In this document: in pieces, positions 54,498-62,378 of the stretch
How positions within the stretch are numbered: the first letter of the stretch is position 1
Layout: each line of letters opens with the position of its first letter
Translations under genes and position numbers: made by a program
Source of the DNA: Mycoavidus cysteinexigens_B
GTDB taxonomy: Bacteria; Pseudomonadota; Gammaproteobacteria; Burkholderiales; Burkholderiaceae
Assembly: GCA_031963465.1 (NCBI GenBank)
Contig: JASSUG010000002.1
Location: 248,001 to 312,000 of the forward strand
Reading direction: 5' to 3'
Length of the DNA: 64,000 nt
The notes under the pieces: model-generated
Seen by the model: the letters and a program-made list of their open reading frames with translations, nothing else
Told to the model about the DNA's origin: nothing
The model's database searches: none

Positions 54498-55941
54498 GGC
54501 CAGCCCTTTCCGGGTGTTTGAACTATTCTAAATGAGGAGTATCAACGAATCGGAGAGAATGATGCTGAGAAAACTGTTTGAACAAGCGACAGCTAAGATG
54601 CCAATAAGCGTAATGACGCGGTTGTTGATGGGTTCAGTATTTGATAGTAAGTGGATAGACGAGGTATTTGAAAAGAATAGGGAAAGGCAGTATTCGCGAG
54701 AATTGCTGTTTTCGACAGTAGTAGAGATGATGTCGATGGTGTCTCTAGGGGTTTGCCAATCCTTGCATAGTGCCTCGCAGACGTATAAAGAGAAATTAAA
54801 TGTGGCGCTGAGTTCACTGTACGACAAGATCAATCGCACAGAGCCTAAGCTATTACAAGAGTTAGTTCGACAGAGCGCCATGCGCTTGGCCCCGGTGCTT
54901 GCACCGCTGAATTTGCCTGTTACGCTACCAGGTTACCGAGTACGAATGGTGGATGGTAACCACTTACCGGCGAGCGAGAAGCGTTTAACAGCGCTAAAGG
55001 CGCAGACAGGAGCGGCGTTACCAGGCCATACTTTAGTGGTTTATGATTCAGATCAAAGTCTGGTTACGGATATCGTACCCTGTGAGGATGCCTATGCATC
55101 GGAGCGTACAATCATCGAGCCTTTATTAGAAAGGGCCCAGTCTGGTGAGGTATGGATAGCCGATCGGCACTTCTGCGTTATGAACGTGCTCATGGGCTTG
55201 CAAAGCCGAGGCGCGTGTTTTATCGTGCGCGAAATAGGTCGGAATCACCCAAGGCTGTCTCAAGAAAGTGAGTTGTACCCTGTGGGGCGCTGTGAAACAG
55301 GTGAAGTTTATGAGCAAACGATTAGCCTACGCGATGAAGATCAAACTTGGCGTCGGATTGAAGTGCGTTTAGATCATCCCACTAGCTCGGGCGACACCCG
55401 TCTTCGTATTTGGAGCAATCTGCCTGTTGAGGTGGGCGCGCAAAAGATTGCAGATCTTTACCGCAAGCGCTGGCGTATTGAAGGTATGTTCCAACGGCTG
55501 GAAGCTGATCTCAAAAGCGAAATTCGTACGATGGGGCATCCACGTGCCGCTCTATTGGGCTTTGCCACAGCCGTATTAGCTTATAACATCCTAGCGTTAC
55601 TCAAAATCGTGATTGAGCAGGCTCATCAAGAACAAGAGGTCGAGGTATCTACTTACTATATGGCCAATGAGGTTCGTATGGCCTATTACGGAATGATGAG
55701 TTTCTTGCCACCCGAGACTTGGGACAGTTGGCTCAAATTATATCAAGGCCCGGCCTTAGGGGAGCTACTCTTGCAGATTGCTCGTCATGTCGACCCGCAA
55801 CGTATTCGGGTTCGGCGGCGTGGGCCAAAAAAGCCTAAAGCTAAATCCTACGTCGATCCCCTAACAGCCAATAAGCATTTCTCCTCTACCCGCGCTATTA
55901 AGGAGGCTGCTCTTTGAGTCGACACCCGGAAAGGGCTGGCC
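54498..55941 (+). mobile_element. IS4-type insertion sequence, intact
   Basis: 1444 bp bounded by 20-bp perfect inverted repeats (GGCCAGCCCTTTCCGGGTGT at the left, its complement at the right) and the 5-bp duplication CTAAA at 54493-54497 and 55942-55946. Contains one transposase gene. The perfect ends, duplication and intact frame suggest a recent insertion. Confidence 0.93.
54532..55917 (+). CDS. IS4-family DDE transposase
   Basis: The product is 461 aa. DDE-type core: VRMVDGNHLPASEKRL (first Asp), WIADRHFCVMNVLMGL (second Asp) and the C-terminal YRKRWRIEGMFQRLEADLK, which fits the Y-x2-R-x3-E-x6-K signature of IS4-type enzymes. The ATG at 54532 follows the left inverted repeat by 14 bp; a later ATG at 54559 has GGAG upstream and is possible. 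Intact. Confidence 0.92.
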   Translation: MRSINESERMMLRKLFEQATAKMPISVMTRLLMGSVFDSKWIDEVFEKNRERQYSRELLFSTVVEMMSMVSLGVCQSLHSASQTYKEKLNVALSSLYDKINRTEPKLLQELVRQSAMRLAPVLAPLNLPVTLPGYRVRMVDGNHLPASEKRLTALKAQTGAALPGHTLVVYDSDQSLVTDIVPCEDAYASERTIIEPLLERAQSGEVWIADRHFCVMNVLMGLQSRGACFIVREIGRNHPRLSQESELYPVGRCETGEVYEQTISLRDEDQTWRRIEVRLDHPTSSGDTRLRIWSNLPVEVGAQKIADLYRKRWRIEGMFQRLEADLKSEIRTMGHPRAALLGFATAVLAYNILALLKIVIEQAHQEQEVEVSTYYMANEVRMAYYGMMSFLPPETWDSWLKLYQGPALGELLLQIARHVDPQRIRVRRRGPKKPKAKSYVDPLTANKHFSSTRAIKEAAL

Positions 55942-56075
55942 CTAAAGGCCTTACTGTCACTTTTTCTACTTCACGTGCGACCTCCCCTATAGGCCTTATC
56001 GTCACTCTCTCTACGGTACGTGCAACCTCTCCTAAAGGCCTCACTGTCACTTTTTCCACTTCACGCAAAACGCTT
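55941..56075 (-). repeat. Three 45-bp tandem repeats coding 15-residue units
   Basis: Three copies of about 45 bp, each starting CCTAWAGGCCT on the plus strand, code (E)VARxVExVTVRPLG on the minus strand. The IS4-type element inserted into the same CTAAAGGCC core. Similar text occurs once per protein in the lipoprotein paralogues, so the array is an expansion specific to this gene. Confidence 0.82.
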
Positions 56076-56329
56076 TCTACCGCACCCATTGCTATCTCCT
56101 TAGACACGTAAAAAATCAGAAAATAAATTGACTTGAATCTACCAATTAACAACTAACAGTTAACTGCAGTTACTTGGATTAGTTATCTAGAAGTAAAGTA
56201 ACTCTAATCAATATAGACTAATTATTTTAATTTGCAAATTATTTATAGAATATATCTATTTAGCAAAAAGATTTTTTCAATAATTTGCTCCTCATAAAAA
56301 ATAGAAATTATGTTTCTTCATAGGATTTC

Positions 56330-57781
56330 TTACAACGGAGAGGTAGAAAACTCCCTGTGCCATAGCTTAGTTAAGCTTATATACAGCTCGTATAGTTCTT
56401 TATCTGCTTGAATTTCTACTCTCTTAGTTGCCTCGATATATTGCTGCTCTGGCATACCTTCAGGCGGTATCGCCCATTCCGCACGCAGCTTCTCAAGGCT
56501 GGATCGATACCGATTAAACTCTTCTGGATAGGTTCTTTCTAGATATAATTTCCAAGCCTCATGATGTGCAAAGAAGTCTAAAAGCTCTGGCCCTTTCTCC
56601 GCTTTCGATAAAAGTTGCCTTAATCCATCCAACTCTTCTTCTTTAATGCCTGATAACTTAGGGAAGAGCATATCCTGTTCTTGAATTAACAAATCCCAAA
56701 ATTCTCTCAGCTTAATTTGAACTGCAATATACGCTTCGATTTGAATTGAGGGTGATAAATGCTTTAGTTTTTCACATATTACTGGCTCTATTTTAGTTAA
56801 ACGAAATTGTTGGACAACAATTTTCGCCAAGATATCAGGGCCAATCTCACCACGTTCCGCTTTTGCATTAAGAATCGCGTGCTCCATACGGTTTAAACCA
56901 AGGCTAGCGTTATTACCACAATTTGCTAATGAATCTTTTGCAAAATTAAAGCAGATAGGCCGCAAATCTTTGTGCTCTTCAAGCTCTAGAAGTACATAGT
57001 ACAGACGCTGTTTCAGGCGCTCTAAACCAATTCTAGATTGAGCATCCGCAGTATCATATAATTTCAATAGAAAATGTGAAAAATTCAACGCATCATCTAT
57101 ACTGACACCGGCAGCCCAATTATCAAAAGCCCCATCCGATCTAGCAGAAGAAAGAGGCGAAGATTGGATTACCTTGACAAGAAAATACTGCGCAAGAAGC
57201 GAATTGACATCATTTTTTTCAAAATCATCAAGAATAAAACTACTTAACTTTCCTAGTTGAATGGCACGATTATAAAAAAACTCAATTTTCTTTTTTGTTA
57301 AATTAGAAATTGGGTTATTTCTAATATCAATAAGACAATTCTTAAAAGTATAAATAAAATCAGGGAAATCAATAAACTCATTTTTTGATAAATTTAAAGT
57401 AGATAATTTATTTAGTTTATAGATAGAATTTGGCAAGCTATTTAATTTATTTTTTTCTAAATTTATTGTAAGGGTATTTTTTAAATTCTTAAGCTCACCA
57501 AATATTTCTGGTAAATCACTTAAATTCAAACCACTAAGATCGAGTATCTGGCAATCGTGGCACTGCTGGATTCGTAGAACAGCTTCTTCACGTCTCTCTT
57601 TTATCCCCCCAAGAGATTTCCAATGTTTTAACTCTGACCAACTATCTATATGTTTAGTCAAGCTGGGACCAACACGTACATCGTTTTTATTACCTTCCCC
57701 CCCGCCACATGCCATGGAACAAACCAATATAAATAAAAACAAATATATAAATTTATTTCCTATTTTTATGCAATCAATCAT
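56330..57781 (-). CDS. Lipoprotein-like LRR protein with NEL-type E3 ubiquitin ligase domain
   Basis: The product is about 483 aa. A type II signal peptide (NKFIYLFLFILVCSMAC) is followed by GGGEGN. Four to five leucine-rich repeats (about residues 75-150: LDLSGLNLSDLPEIF, LEKNKLNSLPNSIYKL, LNLSKNEFIDFPDFIY) precede a C-terminal NEL domain (about 190-483). Its marks are DSLANCGNNASLGLNRMEHA, QQFRLTKIEPVICEKL, IEAYIAVQIKLREFWDLLIQ and WKLYLERTYPEEFNRYRSSL. NEL proteins (IpaH/SspH) are effectors that ubiquitinate host proteins through the Cys of a CxD motif. Here Cys is present but the motif reads C-G-N. Usual NEL effectors use type III secretion; a lipoprotein leader is unusual. The start at 57781 or 57793 is unclear, with no ribosome site. 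Confidence 0.85.
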   Translation of the reverse strand: MIDCIKIGNKFIYLFLFILVCSMACGGGEGNKNDVRVGPSLTKHIDSWSELKHWKSLGGIKERREEAVLRIQQCHDCQILDLSGLNLSDLPEIFGELKNLKNTLTINLEKNKLNSLPNSIYKLNKLSTLNLSKNEFIDFPDFIYTFKNCLIDIRNNPISNLTKKKIEFFYNRAIQLGKLSSFILDDFEKNDVNSLLAQYFLVKVIQSSPLSSARSDGAFDNWAAGVSIDDALNFSHFLLKLYDTADAQSRIGLERLKQRLYYVLLELEEHKDLRPICFNFAKDSLANCGNNASLGLNRMEHAILNAKAERGEIGPDILAKIVVQQFRLTKIEPVICEKLKHLSPSIQIEAYIAVQIKLREFWDLLIQEQDMLFPKLSGIKEEELDGLRQLLSKAEKGPELLDFFAHHEAWKLYLERTYPEEFNRYRSSLEKLRAEWAIPPEGMPEQQYIEATKRVEIQADKELYELYISLTKLWHREFSTSPL

Positions 57782-57851
57782 AATTATATACATTAGAATA
57801 TAAATCAAATTATAAATTTCAATTTATTTAAACAAAAAATAAAATATAATT

Positions 57852-58454
57852 TTACTTATCAGAAAGAATTATATCTCTTAAATTCCTCCGTTCAATCTCA
57901 AGCCTCTCACACATCAAGCTTACTCCTACAGTATAAGATTTTTTTATTATTTCTTGAAAAAAATCAGCTTCCTTTCTAAAACCATTTAACAACAGCAAAT
58001 CATCTCCATGGATATCTTGATTTTCAGATATTATTTTATCTATTTCTTCTTTTAGACTTTCCGCTTCTCTGTCGATTTCATTTGATATTAAAGGTGATGG
58101 TATAGTTCTTGCATTTATAAATTCCACTAACAAATCCGCTTGTCGATCTAACAGTATAAATGTTTTTTTTGCGATTTTTCCTATAGGATAAATTAACACC
58201 TCTTCCAAATCACATGCAATCTCTGTTAAAGGCCTTAGCACTACTTTCTCCGCCTTATATATATCTTCGCCTAATGATCCAGTTGTTTTTGTCAGTTTTA
58301 TATCTAAATCTATATCACGAGAAATATCTGCCAACCCCTTTTTCTTTTCGCGAGAACCGCCACCCTCTTGACTGCCTCCACCACAACCTACCAAGAAAAA
58401 AAATAGTATAAATATAGACAGAAAAATTCGTTTCATTTTCATTTTCATTTTCAT
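57852..58454 (-). CDS. Repeat-family lipoprotein, paralogue 3
   Basis: The product is about 200 aa. It starts with four Met-Lys pairs and a type II signal peptide (RIFLSIFILFFFLVGC) followed by GGGS, giving an outer-membrane-type lipoprotein. It shares the family repeat (EKVVLRPLTEIACDLEEV, LIYPIGKIAKKTFILLDRQ) and a helical C-terminus. The start lies in an ATGAAA hexamer array, so any of four ATGs may be used. 70 bp downstream of it lies the LRR-NEL gene, whose leader also ends Cys-Gly-Gly-Gly. Confidence 0.82.
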   Translation of the reverse strand: MKMKMKMKRIFLSIFILFFFLVGCGGGSQEGGGSREKKKGLADISRDIDLDIKLTKTTGSLGEDIYKAEKVVLRPLTEIACDLEEVLIYPIGKIAKKTFILLDRQADLLVEFINARTIPSPLISNEIDREAESLKEEIDKIISENQDIHGDDLLLLNGFRKEADFFQEIIKKSYTVGVSLMCERLEIERRNLRDIILSDK

Positions 58455-58478
58455 TTACATTTACATTTACATTTACAT
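58431..58478 (-). repeat. Hexanucleotide repeat over the lipoprotein start (four ATGTAA, four ATGAAA)
   Basis: Read on the minus strand, four ATGTAA units (minimal start-stop) are followed by four ATGAAA units that open the lipoprotein gene. Array changes keep the frame but alter the number of starts and Met-Lys pairs. The sister gene at 58643-59191 has only two ATGAAA units. Confidence 0.85.
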
Positions 58479-58642
58479 TAAAAATTAAAATATTAAACAA
58501 TTTCCAAGATAATTTAACTGATTTTTATCATGAAGGCCAATTTATGCATTATGATTTACGACTTAGATCAGAGTTTAATCTATTTCAGAAAATTCTTAAC
58601 GCATCTCAAAAAATAAAAAATTGAGTAAAATTTATATTTTAA

Positions 58643-59191
58643 TCAAGCTGCAGGAGCACAAAACGCAGAAGCTTCCCTCCCTGACTTTTTAAATCGTTCG
58701 CGCAATAGGCTTAAATTAGGATCCAACTCATCGAGCCTCTTCACATTTTCTTGTGCGAGATGTATTAATCCATTCAATTTATCCAATGCCTCTGAATTAT
58801 ATTTATTAATTCCTTGTATTTCTGACTTTACTTTATCTATCGCCTCGATTAATTGGATAATATCTTGATCCATCTCATTCAATTCTGTAGATGATGGTCT
58901 ACTTCTCGTATCTGCAATTTCTTGCATAATTTCAAATTGTCGAGCGAACATCAGTATAATTTTCTCCGCTATACTTCCTATAGGTTCCATTAAACTCTTT
59001 CTTATGCTAGATGCATTTTTCCTAAGTTTTGGTGCGAACTGACTAATTTCACCTTCATTTGTATCAGCGGTCATTTCTGTTATCTCTTTTGTCCTCTTAT
59101 GCGTATCATCACTATCTTGGCTACCTCCGCCACAACCCACAAAGGAAAAAAATAGTATAAATATAGGTAAAAAAATTCGTTTCATTTTCAT
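58643..59191 (-). CDS. Repeat-family lipoprotein, paralogue 4
   Basis: The product is 182 aa. Signal peptide type II (RIFLPIFILFFSFVGC) then GGGSQDSDD, almost the same leader as paralogue 3. The mature part has the family segment (RKNASSIRKSLMEPIGSIAE, KIILMFARQFEIMQEI), a helix with IQLIEAIDKVKSEIQG, and a C-terminus with one Cys (SAFCAPAA). Upstream ~50 bp (59210-59260) nearly repeats 58495-58545 upstream of paralogue 3, so gene and promoter were duplicated together. Confidence 0.82.
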   Translation of the reverse strand: MKMKRIFLPIFILFFSFVGCGGGSQDSDDTHKRTKEITEMTADTNEGEISQFAPKLRKNASSIRKSLMEPIGSIAEKIILMFARQFEIMQEIADTRSRPSSTELNEMDQDIIQLIEAIDKVKSEIQGINKYNSEALDKLNGLIHLAQENVKRLDELDPNLSLLRERFKKSGREASAFCAPAA

Positions 59192-59562
59192 TAAAAATTA
59201 AATGATTAAACAATTTTCAAGATAATTTCGTTGATTTTTATCATGAAGGCCAATTCAAAATTTAAAGACATTTAATAAATTTATAGCTCCGCCTACTTTC
59301 GAATTTTTTTCTTTTATTTAATCACGGCCTTTGCTTTTATTTCTATATTTTACGCAAAGCCTTTTCACCACACCCATCGTCATCCCCCTAAACATCGATA
59401 GGAAATCAAAATTCTTTAGTCCCAATCCTTTAACTCATAAATACTGGATTTTTCTTTTATAGACGTAGAGCGACGACTTTTATCTAATATAGTTCAGTTA
59501 TTTTTTTTTCGCAAGACCCGGCATTCCGCAAAAGACTTTTTGCCAAATTGGAAAAATTGAAT
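59192..59562. other. AT-rich gap with remnant of a fifth family copy
   Basis: At 59392-59318 (minus strand) the sequence AGGGGGATGACGATGGGTG, then TGGTGAAAAG and TTTGCGT, parallels the start of paralogue 2 (AAGGAGATAGCAATGGGTG...GCGTTTTGCGT). It stops after 19 codons. The rest of the gap shows the duplicated upstream region at 59210-59260 and otherwise no gene. Confidence 0.6.
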
Positions 59563-60420
59563 TTAATCTGTGCGCTTTTGATTAAGCAATGCACGTAATT
59601 CAGTAAGTACTGGCGCACTATCTGGGCGAATCGTGCGCCACACAAAAAACGCTTCAGCCGCTTGCTCAACCAGCATACCTAGTCCATCTGCTATACGTGC
59701 GCCATAGCGCTGCGCATGGCGCATAAAAACAGTAGGTTGTGGCCCATACATCATGTCATAGGCGAGCGTGTTTGGACTGAGCGCACACTCATTGAATACC
59801 GGAAGCTCGGCCGTAAGGCTGCTGGCAGTCGCGTTAATTACAACATCGAATACGTGTTGAGCAGCTTCTTGCCCTCCGCCGATTAATCTACACCCGGCGT
59901 CTGCTGCGGCTTGCGCAAAATGATCAGCAAGCTCAACCGCACGCTCAGCAGTCCGGTTAACAATTGTGATTTCAGCGATTTTGGCTTGCATCAATGGCAA
60001 TATGACCCCGCGCGCAGCACCTCCGGCGCCAAGCAGCAAAACACGACGGCCCGCCAGCGTCAGTCCAAGATTGGATTCAATATCTCGCACCAAACCAACG
60101 CCATCGGTATTATCACCATAAAGGCCACCCGCATCGACTCTTAAGGTATTTACCGCACCCGCAGCGGCTGCGCGTGGCGAGAGCGTATTGGCTAACGCGT
60201 AGGCGTCGAGTTTGAATGGCACGGTGATATTTAAGCCGCGTCCGCCGTGTGCGATAAAATCTTGGACGGTTTCGGTGAAGCCATCAAGCGGCGCTAATAT
60301 CCGTGTGTAGCAGATTTTTTGTTTCGTCTGTGCTGCAAAACGGGCATGAATGAAGGGCGATTGGCTCTGTTGCACCGGATTACCTATCAGCGCATAGCGA
60401 TCAACCGTCTGCGCCAGCAT
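59563..60420 (-). CDS. aroE: Shikimate dehydrogenase
   Basis: The product is 285 aa. NADPH-dependent reduction of 3-dehydroshikimate in aromatic amino-acid synthesis. YALIGNPVQQSQSPFIHARF and GLNITVPFKLDAYALAN (catalytic Lys) mark the substrate domain; NTDGVGLVRD and LLLGAGGAARGVILPL the NADP domain. Starts 2 bp after the RNB gene, consistent with cotranscription mpl-rnb-aroE. Retained although the tryptophan branch (trpFBA) is lost, so chorismate still serves other needs. Confidence 0.95.
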   Translation of the reverse strand: MLAQTVDRYALIGNPVQQSQSPFIHARFAAQTKQKICYTRILAPLDGFTETVQDFIAHGGRGLNITVPFKLDAYALANTLSPRAAAAGAVNTLRVDAGGLYGDNTDGVGLVRDIESNLGLTLAGRRVLLLGAGGAARGVILPLMQAKIAEITIVNRTAERAVELADHFAQAAADAGCRLIGGGQEAAQHVFDVVINATASSLTAELPVFNECALSPNTLAYDMMYGPQPTVFMRHAQRYGARIADGLGMLVEQAAEAFFVWRTIRPDSAPVLTELRALLNQKRTD

Positions 60421-60422
60421 AT

Positions 60423-62378
60423 CTAGGCGCAGCTAGCCGCTGCATCGCCAGTCAGATTCGCCTGTGTCTCACCGACCTCCAGTACTTGCGACGGACGGCA
60501 TGAAACTTCAATATTGAGCTCGTCTATCGCTAGAATATCGAGCCAAAGCTTGGTATCGCGCGCATGTACGCCAAGGCCAGGCACATGAAGCAAGAGCGGG
60601 ATTTCGTCAAACCTAACCAAATCGCCTTTTATGACAGAGGCCAGCACGCGCTTACGCTTTTCTTGCTTGAGCCAACGCAAGCACCAGAAGCGCTCCATCC
60701 GGTTCTGATGATCCGCATAGGCTTGATAAGTATCTTCAAAATTTTGCACAATCGCGTACAAATCTACGTCTTTCGGCTTAAACGGCGCCACCAATTTAGC
60801 GGCCACACCATGTTGCACACAGGCCAGTAGCTGCCATTGGTTGACTAAATCGATATAGCGGCGCAACGGTGAGGTGCTCCATGCATATTGCTCAACCCCC
60901 AGCCCTTCGTGCGGCGCCGGGCCAATTTGCAGGCGCGTGCGGTTCAGACCAAAGGCGCGTTGCGCACGGTAAATACCTGGCACGCCGTATTTAGCTAACA
61001 AAGCGCCCCAACTGCTGTTCACTAAAATCGCCAACTCAGCAACAATCAGATCAAGCGGGGAGCCACGCCGGCGCGGGGTGATTGAGACAGATTCACCTTC
61101 GATGGCAAAATTGAAGTCTGCGTGGCGCGGTGTTTCACGCTTAAGCCCATAATTGATGCGAGCCTGCTGCCGTTTTTCGTAGAGCGCTTGGGCGAATGGC
61201 CAAAGTACCGCAATCTCTTTTTTATAGGGGTAATCGCCCTCTCCCGCTGCAATCGCCTCTGCCGTGATTGTCTCTTCAAGCAAATTATGGCGCAGATTGT
61301 GCGCGATAAACACACGCTCGAGGCGCGTCTCAGTCGCGACAACATCTTGCGTCGCGCTATCGATAATCGTATAAAACGACAATACAGGCCGTAGCCCGCC
61401 TTCCTTTAAAGTGAACGTATCGACCAGTGCGGCGGGCAGCATAGTGATTTTGTCGCCCGGAACATACACGGTCGATAGGCGCGTGCGCGCCTCCAGGTCG
61501 ATGAGATCGTCGCGCGCTATGCCAAGAGCCGGCGCGGCAATATGTACGCCAATGCGCAAACGGTCATTGGCTAGCCATTCGACCGAGAAAGCGTCATCGA
61601 TTTCAGTCGTGCTGACATCATCGATCGAAAAGGCTTGGATTTCAGTGGCAGGTCGCTCGGCGAGCAGACTCTCGGCCGGCTGCTCAGAATACGCAGCGGC
61701 TGGCCCAAAGCCGATGCCATGCGGAAAATATTCAGCCAAAAAGCGACTTTCATGCAATGCACGCGCAGAAGGAATCGCGCCACAATCAAGGATTAATTGC
61801 GCGACTGAAGTACCGCAAGCGCTAGCTGCTGCCTCCAACGCTTTGTGTTCGATTGAATTTTTGTCAGGCTTAGTTAATAGCGTCAGCACCTTACCCTCAA
61901 AAGCCGCCGGCAGCCGATGCGCGGTTAATTCAGCTTGATAAGTGGCCTGCAATGCCGCTTGTTGGCTACGCCGCTCAAGAGCGGCCAAGGCGGCTTTGAG
62001 TTGCTCTTCCGGGGCGCGCTGATATTGCCCGCGCCCTTTACGACGAAAATAGACCGGCGCGCTATGTAACCGGAGTGCCAGCGCTGCTCGCTCAACTGAG
62101 GTGGCCTGCATGCCAAAATACTCTTCAGCAAGCGCCGCAAAGTTAAATTCATCGGTACCCGCGCACTCCCACAAAAAATCTAATTCGATGGTTTGGGCGC
62201 AGGTCTCAGCGGACTGCATCAATTCTGCTGCCGTCGGCGCCGAAAACTCAAGCAGGACATCTTTGCCTTTTACCTTAATCCGCCGCCCGCCGAGTAATTC
62301 AACTTGCAACGTTTCATTTTGGCGCGACAATACAGTTCCTGCCTTAAAACTACCGGAATCTTCAAAAAAAACGTTCAC
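60423..62378 (-). CDS. RNB-domain ribonuclease (RNase II/VacB family)
   Basis: The product is 651 aa. 3'-5' exoribonuclease with the RNB catalytic core: FSIDDVSTTEIDDAFSVEWL (metal-binding Asp cluster), VYVPGDKITMLP and SPLRRYIDLVNQWQLLA. Shorter than RNase R and without a long C-terminal S1/basic tail, closer to RNase II-like proteins annotated beside aroE in Burkholderia. The start overlaps the mpl stop by 4 bp. Confidence 0.92.
   Translation of the reverse strand: MNVFFEDSGSFKAGTVLSRQNETLQVELLGGRRIKVKGKDVLLEFSAPTAAELMQSAETCAQTIELDFLWECAGTDEFNFAALAEEYFGMQATSVERAALALRLHSAPVYFRRKGRGQYQRAPEEQLKAALAALERRSQQAALQATYQAELTAHRLPAAFEGKVLTLLTKPDKNSIEHKALEAAASACGTSVAQLILDCGAIPSARALHESRFLAEYFPHGIGFGPAAAYSEQPAESLLAERPATEIQAFSIDDVSTTEIDDAFSVEWLANDRLRIGVHIAAPALGIARDDLIDLEARTRLSTVYVPGDKITMLPAALVDTFTLKEGGLRPVLSFYTIIDSATQDVVATETRLERVFIAHNLRHNLLEETITAEAIAAGEGDYPYKKEIAVLWPFAQALYEKRQQARINYGLKRETPRHADFNFAIEGESVSITPRRRGSPLDLIVAELAILVNSSWGALLAKYGVPGIYRAQRAFGLNRTRLQIGPAPHEGLGVEQYAWSTSPLRRYIDLVNQWQLLACVQHGVAAKLVAPFKPKDVDLYAIVQNFEDTYQAYADHQNRMERFWCLRWLKQEKRKRVLASVIKGDLVRFDEIPLLLHVPGLGVHARDTKLWLDILAIDELNIEVSCRPSQVLEVGETQANLTGDAAASCA

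Larger units (their letters stand above)
54053..56089 (-). pseudogene. Repeat-family protein, paralogue 2, split by an IS4-type element
   Basis: The N-terminal part (56089-55942) codes MGAVESVLREVEKV then three 15-residue repeats (VTVRPLGEVARTVER, VTIRPIGEVAREVEK). The C-terminal part (54492-54053) codes QVLRGTEKIVTRPVTEL and a helical tail (LTREYENLMALEAELTEIL). Removing the IS (1444 bp) and one CTAAA copy restores a 195-residue frame across VRPLG-QVLRG. Start ATG at 56089 has AAGGAGAT six bases upstream. No signal peptide. Function unknown; now inactivated. Confidence 0.88.
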
